A DNA stretch of 64,000 nt from Bacteroides sp. GTDB taxonomy: Bacteria; Bacteroidota; Bacteroidia; Bacteroidales; Muribaculaceae. A program made the translations under genes and the position numbers. The notes under the pieces are model-generated. The model had not been told where the DNA came from, did not search any database, and saw only the letters and a program-made list of their open reading frames with translations. Each line of letters begins with the position of its first letter. Position 1 is the stretch's first letter. This document shows, piece after piece, positions 36,855 through 45,514 of the stretch. The stretch covers positions 124,001 to 188,000 of the forward strand of contig JAAVCP010000028.1 in the NCBI GenBank assembly GCA_014802265.1, written 5' to 3'.

Positions 36855-37574
36855 TTACTCTTCCTCTTCCTTCATGTTATGGAAGACATTCTGAACGTCT
36901 TCGTCATCTTCAAACTTCTCAAGGAGTTTCTCAATAGCCTCGCGCTGCTCGGGAGTAACATCCTTATAGTCGGTCGGAATACGCTCAAACTCAGCCGATA
37001 CGATTTCCATGCCGTTTTCCTCAAGGAAATGTTGAATATTGGCAAACTGGTCGAATGCACCATAAATTACCCATTCTTCCTCATCAGGCTCAAGCTCAGC
37101 CTCAAAGTCCATCAAAGAAAGTTCAAAGTCTTCCTGTGAAGCAGCATCATTTGGCTTTACATGGAACACGCTCTTATGGTCAAAAAGGAAAGAGAGTGAA
37201 CCTTGAGTACCCAGAGAACCGCCATGCTTGTTAAAATATGAACGCACATTCGCCACGGTACGCTGGTTGTTGTCAGTAGCTGTCTCAACAACGATAGCAA
37301 TTCCGTGAGGACCATATCCTTCATATACAATCTCCTTATAATCGCCCGAATCCTTGTCAGTAGCTTTCTTGATGGCGCGTTCCACAGTGTCTTTAGGCAT
37401 ATTCGCTGCCTTGGCATTCTGCATGAGCACACGTAGACGCGGGTTCATGTCAGGGTCAGGACCACCAGCCTTCACTGCTATGGTTATTTCCTTACCGATA
37501 CGGGTAAACGTGCGGCTCATATTGCCCCAGCGTTTCAGTTTTCTTGCTTTACGATATTCAAATGCTCTTCCCAT
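36855..37574 (-). CDS. yebC: YebC/PmpR family protein (TACO1 family)
   Basis: 239 residues. Hallmarks: N-terminal MGRAFEYRKARKLKRWGNMSRTFTRIGKEI, DMNPRLRVLMQNAKAANMPKDTVERAIKKA, YEGYGPHGIAIVVETATDNNQRT and SYFNKHGGSLGTQGSLSFLF. The first and third domains are complete; an acidic tail (EDDEDVQNVFHNMKEEEE) ends the protein. Members act as transcription regulators or as translation factors at proline-rich stretches; which applies here is not known. It follows pheT on the same strand, with a hairpin between. Confidence 0.95.
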   Translation of the reverse strand: MGRAFEYRKARKLKRWGNMSRTFTRIGKEITIAVKAGGPDPDMNPRLRVLMQNAKAANMPKDTVERAIKKATDKDSGDYKEIVYEGYGPHGIAIVVETATDNNQRTVANVRSYFNKHGGSLGTQGSLSFLFDHKSVFHVKPNDAASQEDFELSLMDFEAELEPDEEEWVIYGAFDQFANIQHFLEENGMEIVSAEFERIPTDYKDVTPEQREAIEKLLEKFEDDEDVQNVFHNMKEEEE

Positions 37575-37638
37575 ATAATTATAGAATTAGCAATTATTAT
37601 TTTAAGTTTTATAATTTAACTATTTAACTGTCAACAAT

Positions 37639-37674
37639 AAAAGATTGGATATTATAATTTATCCCTAATCTTTT
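37639..37674 (-). terminator. Possible terminator of pheT
   Basis: AAAAGATTGGATA (37639-37651) pairs with TATCCCTAATCTTTT (37660-37674) with small bulges. On the minus strand the second arm ends in TTTTATTG. Read-through into yebC is possible. Confidence 0.5.
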
Positions 37675-37694
37675 ACCGTTTATCATTAATCTTC

Positions 37695-40184
37695 TTATCT
37701 CAGCTCCGCGCCGTTCTGCTGAAGTGCTTTGATTATTTTCTGCATCACAGCATCAATCTGCTTGTCGTTGAGAGTCTTCTCATCGTCTTGAAGGGTTATT
37801 GCAATGCCATAAGATTTCTTACCGGCAGGCAGATTCTTCCCTTCATACACGTCAAACAAGGTGACACTCTTAAGCAGCTTGCGTTCCGCCTTACGCACTG
37901 TCTCCTCAATCTGTTGGAAGGAGACAGTGGAATCGATAAGCAACGCAAGGTCACGACGCACAGGTTGAGTCTTGGGCAACGGGGCATAAGTCACCTGATG
38001 CTTTGCCACCAATTTGAAAATGGCGTCCCAGTCAAGGGAGGCATATATCACACCCTGCTCTATGCCGAAACGTTTCAGAAGTTCATTGCGCAGAATACCC
38101 AACTCACCGATACGTTTCCCGGTACGTGTCTTTATATTAAGGCGTGCCGACATAAACTCATCTGAATCCTGACTGCAAACGAGGGTACCTTCAGGGAGAC
38201 CGAGCACACGGAACAGATTGAATACAATTCCCTTCATATCAAAGGCAGTAGCCTCGGCAGCCTTTGTGTTCCATGACGGAGTGGTAAAATCGCCTGTCAG
38301 CCATAGGGCAAGTTCCATTTGCTCATGATAGGGAGCAAGCGGACGCTCGGCAGTGCTTTCTTTATCAGCATCACGCCAATAGATATTACCAAACTCGTAG
38401 AAACGGAGATTATCTGCCTTACGGTTGACGTTATGGGCAATTGACTCAAGACCTCCGAAAAGCAGAGTCTGACGCATCACTGCAAGGTCATTGCTCAGGG
38501 GATTCATTATTTTAACGCAGCGGGAAAGAGGCAATTCCTCTGAGTTTTCATAATAGGACACAGCCGACAATGAATTGTTGAGGATCTCCATGAATCCTTC
38601 CCCGGTAAGACGGTTGCTTACAAGCTGCTGGAGAGAATAGCTGAGATCTGTATCACCGGCAGGCGACAGATTAGCATGCATCTCAGTGCCAAATTCCACA
38701 TTATTGTAACCATACACACGTAGAATTTCCTCCACTACATCACATGGGCGGGTTACGTCTACACGATAGGTAGGCACACGAAGTTTCAGCACGTCAGGAT
38801 TCTCTTCACTGCGCTCCACGGAGATTTCAAGCGCACGAAGAATGGCTATCACCAATTCGTCGGGGATACGCTTCCCTATAAGCTGCTGACAATAGTTGAG
38901 CGAGAATTCCATCTCTACATCCTTCACCGGGTGCGGATAATGGTCTGCCACATCGCCGCAGATTTCACCACCGGCAAGCTCTTTGATCAAGACAGCCGCA
39001 AGGCGGGCAGCGTAGACGGTGATATTCGGGTCTGCTCCACGCTCATAACGGAATGAGGCGTCGGTGTTAAGACCATGACGGCGTGCCGTAAGGCGCACAC
39101 GTGTGGGATTAAAGTATGCACTCTCGATAAACACATCTTTGGTGTCGGTTGTCACACCTGAATCAAGACCACCGAACACACCGGCGATACACATTGGCTT
39201 AACCGCATCGCAGATCATGAGGTCTTTTTCATTGAGTGTGCGCTCAACACCATCAAGGGTAGTAAATTTGGTACCCTCCGGACAAGTCCTCACCACAACT
39301 TTCTCCCCCTCAACCTTTGCAAGGTCAAAGCAATGAAGCGGCTGACCGATTCCATTAAGGATAAAGTTGGTGATATCCACTATATTATTAATGGGACGCT
39401 GTCCTATGGTGAGAAGCAGGTTACGCAGCCATTCCGGCGATTCCTTTACCTCAACATTGCGGATAGTCACGCCGGAATAACGCGGACACCCCTGTTGATC
39501 TTCAACGACAATCTCAACCGCGCCGTCAGTGCGGTCAGGAGAGAAACTTTCCACCGAAGGCATTGAAATTTCCACAATGTCGGCAACAGGTTTCTTTTCA
39601 AACCCATCGCGTGTGAATAGAGCCTTCAGGTCGCGTGCCACACCGTAATGGCTGGCAGCGTCAACACGGTTGGGTGTAAGTTCCACCTCAAGGCAATAGT
39701 CGCTCTCAACGTTAAAATACTGAGCTGCCGGTGTGCCGATAGGCACGTCGTTGGGAAGCACCATTATACCGTCATGACTCTCTCCTATTCCTATTTCGTC
39801 TTCAGCACATATCATGCCGTTTGACTCCACACCGCGAATCTTTGATTTCTTGATCTGAAATTCTTTGTCGCCGTCATATAGAGTTGTGCCAAGGGTTGCC
39901 ACCACCACTGTCTGTCCGGCAGCCACATTAGGTGCGCCGCACACAATGGTCTGCGGTTCACCGTTACCAAGGTCAACAGTTGTGATGTGCAAATGGTCTG
40001 AATTGGGGTGAGGTTCACAGGTAAGCACTTTGCCTACGACAAGTCCGCGGAGTCCACCCTTTATGCTCTCCACTTCTTCCACATGATCACATTCCAGACC
40101 AAGGGAAGTAAGTGCGGCGGTAAGCTCGCGTGGATTCAGCGTGAAATCAATGTAGCGTTTAAGCCACTTATAAGAAATATTCAT
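37695..40184 (-). CDS. pheT: Phenylalanine--tRNA ligase beta subunit
   Basis: 829 residues, full length. Domain order is normal: N-terminal helix (MNISYKWLKRYIDF), tRNA-binding OB domain (VGKVLTCEPHPNSDHLHITTVDLG), B3/B4 editing domain (about 205-395), B5 (about 410-485), the catalytic-core-like region and a C-terminal ferredoxin-fold anticodon-binding domain (YAPLPKTQPVRRDLALLID, FDVYEGKNLPAGKKSYGIAITLQ). It forms an alpha2-beta2 enzyme with PheS, which is not in this window. Own promoter at 40262-40293. Confidence 0.97.
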   Translation of the reverse strand: MNISYKWLKRYIDFTLNPRELTAALTSLGLECDHVEEVESIKGGLRGLVVGKVLTCEPHPNSDHLHITTVDLGNGEPQTIVCGAPNVAAGQTVVVATLGTTLYDGDKEFQIKKSKIRGVESNGMICAEDEIGIGESHDGIMVLPNDVPIGTPAAQYFNVESDYCLEVELTPNRVDAASHYGVARDLKALFTRDGFEKKPVADIVEISMPSVESFSPDRTDGAVEIVVEDQQGCPRYSGVTIRNVEVKESPEWLRNLLLTIGQRPINNIVDITNFILNGIGQPLHCFDLAKVEGEKVVVRTCPEGTKFTTLDGVERTLNEKDLMICDAVKPMCIAGVFGGLDSGVTTDTKDVFIESAYFNPTRVRLTARRHGLNTDASFRYERGADPNITVYAARLAAVLIKELAGGEICGDVADHYPHPVKDVEMEFSLNYCQQLIGKRIPDELVIAILRALEISVERSEENPDVLKLRVPTYRVDVTRPCDVVEEILRVYGYNNVEFGTEMHANLSPAGDTDLSYSLQQLVSNRLTGEGFMEILNNSLSAVSYYENSEELPLSRCVKIMNPLSNDLAVMRQTLLFGGLESIAHNVNRKADNLRFYEFGNIYWRDADKESTAERPLAPYHEQMELALWLTGDFTTPSWNTKAAEATAFDMKGIVFNLFRVLGLPEGTLVCSQDSDEFMSARLNIKTRTGKRIGELGILRNELLKRFGIEQGVIYASLDWDAIFKLVAKHQVTYAPLPKTQPVRRDLALLIDSTVSFQQIEETVRKAERKLLKSVTLFDVYEGKNLPAGKKSYGIAITLQDDEKTLNDKQIDAVMQKIIKALQQNGAELR

Positions 40185-40261
40185 AATGAATTGATACTAT
40201 TCTTAAATAGCCGGCATACGGATTTATCAGTCCGTTACAGCCTTTTTGCGTTCTTAGGGTG

Positions 40262-40293
40262 CAAAAGTAACAAAAAAACAGTAATTGTGCAAA
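40262..40293 (-). promoter_or_regulatory. Promoter of pheT
   Basis: On the minus strand TTTG (40293-40290), a 20-base spacer and TACTTTTG (40269-40262). Canonical; start of transcription near 40255, leader about 70 nt. Confidence 0.75.
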
Positions 40294-40352
40294 GAGAAAA
40301 ATAAGTTTATCAATCATAATTTTCACAAATTTTAGATAAAAAGTCATATTAT

Positions 40353-40383
40353 TTGGAAATATGAAATTAATTACCTACTTTTG
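40353..40383 (+). promoter_or_regulatory. Promoter of the small secreted protein at 40467
   Basis: TTG at 40353-40355 (in a TTTG), a 20-base spacer and TACTTTTG at 40376-40383, back to back with the divergent pheT promoter. Confidence 0.7.
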
Positions 40384-40466
40384 CAGACGATATGCAGGGC
40401 AATTCTTTTAATTTAATAGTCAAATAGACATATCGTAATTAATATTTTACAAATTTCATAATGCTT

Positions 40467-41189
40467 ATGAAAAAATTTTTTACAATGCTTGGTGCAGCCC
40501 TAATGATGGGCAGTTTTTCGGCTAATGCCGACAAAGTGGAGGTGTGGGTTTCCTATTGGGACAGCACCAACAATGATTATGTCTACGAAAATTCATTCGA
40601 GACCGACATCGTTAGAAACGAAGATGGAAGCTACAGCCTTCAGGACTTCTTCAACTCCGGCTATCCGGCATCGTTCACATTCGAACAGCCTGAAGTGTAT
40701 GGTTATAACCCACTGAAAATGTGTAAGACCATTTTCCTCTATCCGGGTTATTCTTATCCTTACCTTATGACAACTGAGGATTTTGAGCTTGATGCAGACG
40801 GTTGGCCCGTTAACAATGATGCTTACCTCACCTGCTACTCTTATTCCACCGACGGCACCCCCACAGAGCTTTGGTATCCCTATGTTGATGACACAGGTGA
40901 CCCAACCTATTCTTCTTTTGTTTCCCGTATGGATCCGGAAGAAGATGGTGCTGACTATTATGCATCTATCGTATTGTCTGCCACCCTATCTGACGGTTCA
41001 TTCTCACCCTGGTATTACCTCAACTTCGTATTCAACGAACTGGAACCCGCCGCAGTAAAGAACATAACCATCGATACCAACGTTCCGGTTGAATATTATA
41101 ATCTCAACGGTGTGCGTGTTGACAATCCTTCCAACGGTATCTTTATCCGCAAACAAGGCACAGAAACAAAGAAAGTAATCCTCAAGTAA
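40467..41189 (+). CDS. Small secreted protein with C-terminal sorting tail
   Basis: 240 residues from the second ATG (an ATG two codons upstream at 40461 is also possible). Signal peptide (MKKFFTMLGAALMMGSFSANA). The mature part is rich in tyrosine, aspartate and serine, with a tentative beta fold and no recognised domain. It ends in VEYYNLNGVRVDNPSNGIFIRKQG...KKVILK (given here in pieces), the form of sorting tail very common in Muribaculaceae/Prevotella secreted proteins. Function unknown. Followed by a strong hairpin terminator shared with tatC. Confidence 0.8.
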   Translation: MKKFFTMLGAALMMGSFSANADKVEVWVSYWDSTNNDYVYENSFETDIVRNEDGSYSLQDFFNSGYPASFTFEQPEVYGYNPLKMCKTIFLYPGYSYPYLMTTEDFELDADGWPVNNDAYLTCYSYSTDGTPTELWYPYVDDTGDPTYSSFVSRMDPEEDGADYYASIVLSATLSDGSFSPWYYLNFVFNELEPAAVKNITIDTNVPVEYYNLNGVRVDNPSNGIFIRKQGTETKKVILK

Positions 41190-41227
41190 TCCTTTCAAAA
41201 CAAACAGTAATAATTTCACTTATCACA

Positions 41228-41273
41228 AAGCCTCCCCATAAAAGTTTTTGATCTAACTTTTATGGGGAGGCTT
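41228..41273. terminator. Bidirectional terminator between the secreted protein and tatC
   Basis: Nineteen-base perfect arms (41228-41246 and 41255-41273), 8-base loop, followed by TAAAATTT on the plus strand and preceded by GTGATAAG. It closes both convergent transcripts, including the Cys-rich peptide operon. Confidence 0.8.
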
Positions 41274-41332
41274 AAAATTTAGTACTCTATCTTTTTATTC
41301 TTCATTTTGAGATTCTGTCCTTTTAATTACTT

Positions 41333-42070
41333 TTATGCTAATGGTATAGCCACAAGTATCAAAGTCATTATATCCGGAGGAGTTACAATTGCTGCAACTA
41401 AACAGATTATCAAAAATGCATATCGTCGATATCTGATGAGATAGTCAGAACGAACAAAACCCATTTTACCCAATACAAAAGCCATTACCGGCAACTGAAA
41501 TATCAATCCCATAAGAAGAGTTAGATTAACGAATGTCGAAATATAACTGTCTAAGGTAATTGTACTATGAATTCTATCAGCCACTGAATATGTTCCCAAA
41601 AATCTGAAGGATATGGGAAACAATATATAGTAACTCATCAACACTCCCAAAACAAATAGCAGATAAATAATAACTACTATTTGAGTTGAATATTTTCTTT
41701 CATTTTCTATTAAAGCAGGAGAAACAAAGCAGAACAATTCATAGAGAATGAAAGGAGAGGCACAAAGAAGTCCTAAATATATTGAAGTGGTTATATGAGC
41801 CATAAATTGACTTGATAAATCTGTTGCTATCAAGTCGACATGAAATTCATCAAATCGAAAACCCGAATCAAATAGACTGCAAAAATCTTCTATTACTTTA
41901 TAAGTGATGAAATCCCACTCACTGGGGGCAAGTAGGATTTCAAAAGTTAGATCTTTGAATGTGAAAACAATACATGCAAAGATAAGGGTTATCATCATAA
42001 TTCTAAAAAGAATCTTACGGAGAACCTCAAGATGTCCTCCAAATGTCATCATGCTGTCATTCGACGACAT
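41333..42070 (-). CDS. tatC: Sec-independent protein translocase TatC, short C-terminus
   Basis: 245 residues. TatC is the receptor for twin-arginine signals. Matches: SMMTFGGHLEVLRKILFRI at the N-terminus (the conserved HL.ELR region), YELFCFVSPALIENER after the third helix, YILFPISFRFL, and LPVMAFVLGKMGFV and RRYAFLIICLVAAIVTPPD before the last helix. The sixth helix is cut: the chain stops after IMTLILVAIPLA, where other TatC proteins continue for about 10-20 residues (usually LLLYE...). It follows tatA by 2 bases and is the last gene of the peptide operon. Confidence 0.9.
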   Translation of the reverse strand: MSSNDSMMTFGGHLEVLRKILFRIMMITLIFACIVFTFKDLTFEILLAPSEWDFITYKVIEDFCSLFDSGFRFDEFHVDLIATDLSSQFMAHITTSIYLGLLCASPFILYELFCFVSPALIENERKYSTQIVVIIYLLFVLGVLMSYYILFPISFRFLGTYSVADRIHSTITLDSYISTFVNLTLLMGLIFQLPVMAFVLGKMGFVRSDYLIRYRRYAFLIICLVAAIVTPPDIMTLILVAIPLA

Positions 42071-42072
42071 GG

Positions 42073-42321
42073 CTACGAGTGTTTGGAAGATTTATCAATT
42101 CCCGTATCTTTAATCCCAGTAGATCCATCTGCCATTTCTTTTCGATCTTGATGAGCCTCTTCCTGATCTATATCTGAAGTATCTCTCATTCCGTCTTTGA
42201 ACTCGCGTACACCCTTTCCAAGACCACGCATCATTTCAGGCAGTTTTTTACCACCCACTAGTAACAGAGCTAACCCCCCGATCAGCAATAATTCTGTGGT
42301 GCCTATAAATCCTAAAATCAT
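42073..42321 (-). CDS. tatA: Sec-independent translocase subunit TatA/E
   Basis: 82 residues. A single membrane helix (about 8-22, ELLLIGGLALLLVGGKKLPE) leads into the amphipathic helix GKGVREFKDGM and a charged tail, the standard TatA layout. The GTTE pattern before the helix and KKLPE after it are typical. TatA oligomers form the pore for folded cargo bound to TatC. It lies 2 bases before tatC and 10 bases after the CXXX accessory gene, inside the Cys-rich peptide operon. Confidence 0.93.
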   Translation of the reverse strand: MILGFIGTTELLLIGGLALLLVGGKKLPEMMRGLGKGVREFKDGMRDTSDIDQEEAHQDRKEMADGSTGIKDTGIDKSSKHS

Positions 42322-42331
42322 CTCCTAAATA

Positions 42332-42607
42332 TTATTCAGGTTTTACAAGCCATATCTCGCAAGTGTCGAAATTAATCTCCCAGTTGGATCCTTCTTCACT
42401 TTCCCAATTATACTTCTGAGACATTCTATTCCACCAATTTTGAAACTTTGTTCCAGTTTCACCCAAATCTCTTACCAGCCTTTCATACAATTCCGAGTCA
42501 TCGGCTGTAAGAATTTTTGCTAACTCATTCAAACCATTACGGCGTTCAAAAAGAGTCCGAATCTCATTCCTTTCTTCCTCAGTGACGCGACTTATTACTT
42601 TATTCAT
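42332..42607 (-). CDS. CXXX repeat peptide modification system accessory protein
   Basis: 91 residues, soluble and mainly helical, rich in Glu/Arg (VTEEERNEIRTLFERRNGL, ELYERLVRDLGETGTKFQNWW) with a C-terminal WEINFDTCEIWLV strand. The length, the TEEERNEI...LFER opening and the ETGTKFQNWWNRMSQKYNW centre match what I recall of the small protein that accompanies CXXX-repeat peptides and their maturases in Bacteroidales and clostridia (a TIGRFAM family). Its role is not established; it may bind the precursor or the maturase. It is 10 bases upstream of tatA. Confidence 0.75.
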   Translation of the reverse strand: MNKVISRVTEEERNEIRTLFERRNGLNELAKILTADDSELYERLVRDLGETGTKFQNWWNRMSQKYNWESEEGSNWEINFDTCEIWLVKPE

Positions 42608-42662
42608 CTTAATAGAAAGTTATATGGTTAATATTCTGAATATTGATTTATTATATATGTTA

Positions 42663-43259
42663 TTAACGGAATCCACCTTTTCCATCACACCCTACACATT
42701 TTCCAAGTCCTCTACATACACCACATCGTCCATTACGAGCGTATTCATCTTGACCAGATCCATCACAATATTTACATCTGCCGGTACCCATACAGGAAGA
42801 GCAGTTTGACCAATCGCGTGTATTTCCACTTTCTGAATATCCATCGGAAAATAAATTCATATAATTTTGTGCCGCTTCATATCCATCACCAATAAAAGAA
42901 TAATCATATACTAATTCCATTGTCATATTCATAAACGAACTCTGTGTGAATTGGCGTACAATTGAATAATCACTCGACACCAATATACCTGTAGTACGTA
43001 GAGCCAGGTTACCATATTGCTCAGGGTAATACTGCATAGACCCATCATAATTCTTAGTTCTGTAAACAAATTTCTCAACTCCATTCAATAATAAGTAACC
43101 ATCATAATATTCTATTACTATTGCTAAAGTTGGAACTGCTTGTGAACCCATACTACTCATAACTTTGGTTACAGCATAACCCTTTATCGTCTGCGCATTA
43201 GTTAATGTTAACATGTAAAAATTACATATTAACAATAAAATTAATCTATTTATTTTCAT
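42663..43259 (-). CDS. Exported protein with four DnaJ-type CxxCxGxG units
   Basis: 198 residues. Signal peptide (MKINRLILLLICNFYMLTLTNA). Residues 24-140 form a beta-rich domain of no recognised family (AVPTLAIVIEYYDGYLLLNGVEKFVY). The C-terminal 45 residues hold CSSCMGTG, CKYCDGSG, CGVCRGLG and CVGCDGKG, the four zinc-binding units of the DnaJ cysteine-rich domain, here on an exported protein without a J domain. It overlaps the SPASM gene by 14 bases in the peptide operon. It may handle the Cys-rich peptide or its disulfides outside the cytoplasm; this is inference. Confidence 0.75.
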   Translation of the reverse strand: MKINRLILLLICNFYMLTLTNAQTIKGYAVTKVMSSMGSQAVPTLAIVIEYYDGYLLLNGVEKFVYRTKNYDGSMQYYPEQYGNLALRTTGILVSSDYSIVRQFTQSSFMNMTMELVYDYSFIGDGYEAAQNYMNLFSDGYSESGNTRDWSNCSSCMGTGRCKYCDGSGQDEYARNGRCGVCRGLGKCVGCDGKGGFR

Positions 43260-44208
43260 TTCTAATAATCACGTCAAAAGGATCAATATAATCGATTTCT
43301 GATATTTCCTTACCCATCATAAAAGACCCGGCTTCACGAATCAACGAAAGAAGGGAACGAGATGTATTACGCTCGATATGAGCCATAACACATTGTTGAC
43401 GACTTGGAGTATTTGTTTCAAGCGTTATTTGTTTGTTAAGCCATACGCATCGGCGACACTGATAAGCATCACATATACGGCATATCGGAGCATGATCAAG
43501 ACGATAAAGCTGAGAATTCTTTATATTCAGACCATTATCAAGATCACCAACTGAATCACTACCGTCAAGATAGAATGCCGGGCAAATATAAAAATTACCG
43601 TCAGGAGCCAAAGTAATGCTTTCATATCCGGCATTACAATTATTCATACTGTCAAGAAATATTCTGTCAGTAAGAAGATTAAAATGTACCATATGCCCTT
43701 TTTTATATTCCTCTCTAATAACTGGGATTAGAGATTCAAGTATCTTGGCATATAAGTCAAAATCTTCATTTGAAAAATTATCCGGATCTGTTATTACCAC
43801 TACAATTCTATCTACCTTTTTTAGTATCCCATTAAGGAAGCGGGCATTATCAAAAAAATGCTTCTTGTCTGATCGAATTATATAGCTCTTATCTTTTTGA
43901 AAATCATAATGTATTAAGACTGCCCACGAATCAAATACTATAACATCAGCATTATCAGTTAGTTGTTTATCTTCACACGTTGAACTAACTATAGAAGTAT
44001 GGTCAATAGAATCAATAATTTTCTTATGTTCATCAGAGATTGTATAATCTGGATATAAGAACTGAATATTAAGATTCTCCGTCATTGCAAAAAATATTGC
44101 CTTTTTAAGAGTAGGAATATCAAATACTGTAGACTTATCGTCACTCCTTTCATAATGACAAAATGAAACAGCATCCTTTGTTAACGGAACAATAAGATAT
44201 TTTAACAT
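43246..44208 (-). CDS. CXXX repeat peptide maturase-like protein (SPASM domain, no radical SAM cysteines)
   Basis: 320 residues. The N-terminal half has no CX3CX2C motif. The C-terminal half is SPASM-like: a cysteine in NNCNAGYESITLAPDGNFYICPAF, then CRICDAYQCRRCVW and a last cysteine in SRQQCVMAH, enough ligands for at least one auxiliary [4Fe-4S] cluster. The start MLKYLIVPLTKDAVSFCHYE and ENLNIQFLYPDYTISDEH resemble the CXXX repeat peptide maturase family as I recall it. It probably acts with the preceding radical SAM enzyme, binding the peptide or relaying electrons. Gap to the preceding gene is 4 bases. Confidence 0.75.
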   Translation of the reverse strand: MLKYLIVPLTKDAVSFCHYERSDDKSTVFDIPTLKKAIFFAMTENLNIQFLYPDYTISDEHKKIIDSIDHTSIVSSTCEDKQLTDNADVIVFDSWAVLIHYDFQKDKSYIIRSDKKHFFDNARFLNGILKKVDRIVVVITDPDNFSNEDFDLYAKILESLIPVIREEYKKGHMVHFNLLTDRIFLDSMNNCNAGYESITLAPDGNFYICPAFYLDGSDSVGDLDNGLNIKNSQLYRLDHAPICRICDAYQCRRCVWLNKQITLETNTPSRQQCVMAHIERNTSRSLLSLIREAGSFMMGKEISEIDYIDPFDVIIRNENK

Positions 44209-44212
44209 ATTA

Positions 44213-45427
44213 TTAGCATGGATTATCTATGGGTTGTTTATGACTTACGTTATATTCTTCACGTTTTCCTTCAAGCTCCAACTTTCTGTAAAGTTTATTC
44301 CAATAATAATTATTAGCTCTTACACGGGCTTTGTGCATCTTACATATAGCAACAGAGCGTTGAAATATAGTTGAAGTTTCAGCGGCATCATAATTCTCCC
44401 CCTGACACCAAGCGCATCCACTCGCTACCTCGCAATTAATACATTCATGTGGTGACTGAGTGGGCATATCAAGTGTCAAAAATGGTCTTAGTTTATTTTT
44501 ATCTATTCCATCCCACACATTACCTATAATTAACGGTGCTTTTGATCTTAAAGAATAAGCCGCAAATCTGGTACATGGATAAAAATTACCTGCTGCATCA
44601 ATTGATAACATTTTACCAGCACCACACCAATTGGAGTTGTCTTTTACAGGTTTACCAATATGTTCAACAAAAAAAGAGCATACATTATTTATATACAAAT
44701 TATTGTCAATTATTACATCTGCCAATTCTATTAATTGTTTTTCAAAAGCGACATCATCACCAGGTTTCCAAACATCTTCGAAAACACAATTAATATGGAC
44801 TTCATCAATCCCTAAATTAAATAAATGTAAAACACTTTCCTTAATATAAGGAATATCAGCAGAACTTATGGTAACCTTTGTGCCTCCTCCTGGAAATTGA
44901 CTTAACCACAAAGGTATATTTCTTACGACATCATCATAAGAACCCTTTTCCGGTACAGTATCTTTCCATATTCTATTCAAATCATGTTTTCTACGTGTTC
45001 CATCTATTGTTATACCTATTGATAAGTGAGTATGATTTTTCTTTATAAAGTTCTGAACAGCAGGAGTATCATAGTTAATCCCATTTGTTGAAAAACTAAA
45101 ACGAAACGAGTTAAACCAATGGTGATTTCGTCTATATAGTTCAAGTTTTATGTAATCACATATTTTATCTATAAGATCTATTTCAAGAAACGGTTCACCA
45201 CCAATAAAATCCCATATCACAGATTCTTCCGGGAAATCGTTTTCATTTGACAGAATGTAATCAATTGCAGCTTTAGCGACTGACCAAGACATTCGTTCCT
45301 TAGTGTTTTTACCCACCAAATAACAATATTTACAAGCAAGCTGACAATCTTTCGTAACAATAAATGTGATTGATTTCGATCGACCCAATTGCCAAGATTC
45401 AACCTGTTCCTTTATTTTTTTAGTCAT
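44213..45427 (-). CDS. Radical SAM/SPASM peptide maturase
   Basis: 404 residues. CQLACKYC places the three cysteines C28, C32 and C35 of the radical SAM [4Fe-4S] cluster; FIGGEPFLE is the SAM-binding GGE motif; FSFSTNG and IGITIDGT follow the usual order. The C-terminal SPASM region has CGAGKMLSIDAAGNFYPC, then CINCEVASGCAWC and a final IC, for two auxiliary clusters. This is the class of enzyme that makes thioether or C-C crosslinks in ribosomal peptides. It lies next to the Cys-rich precursor, separated by a palindrome, and is its likely modifying enzyme. Confidence 0.9.
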   Translation of the reverse strand: MTKKIKEQVESWQLGRSKSITFIVTKDCQLACKYCYLVGKNTKERMSWSVAKAAIDYILSNENDFPEESVIWDFIGGEPFLEIDLIDKICDYIKLELYRRNHHWFNSFRFSFSTNGINYDTPAVQNFIKKNHTHLSIGITIDGTRRKHDLNRIWKDTVPEKGSYDDVVRNIPLWLSQFPGGGTKVTISSADIPYIKESVLHLFNLGIDEVHINCVFEDVWKPGDDVAFEKQLIELADVIIDNNLYINNVCSFFVEHIGKPVKDNSNWCGAGKMLSIDAAGNFYPCTRFAAYSLRSKAPLIIGNVWDGIDKNKLRPFLTLDMPTQSPHECINCEVASGCAWCQGENYDAAETSTIFQRSVAICKMHKARVRANNYYWNKLYRKLELEGKREEYNVSHKQPIDNPC

Positions 45428-45463
45428 ATTGTTTTCTCAATAAATATTTCTCAATAGAAAGGG

Positions 45464-45499
45464 GGTATAATTTGGTGTAATATTACACCAAATTATACC
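45464..45499 (-). terminator. Perfect 36-bp palindrome between precursor and maturase (likely attenuator)
   Basis: Arms 45464-45481 and 45482-45499 are perfectly complementary. On the minus strand the hairpin comes 15 bases after the precursor stop and is followed by CCCCTTTC, a weak U tract, so partial termination is expected: more precursor than maturase message. Confidence 0.65.
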
Positions 45500-45514
45500 T
45501 CCTGAAATCTAAGA

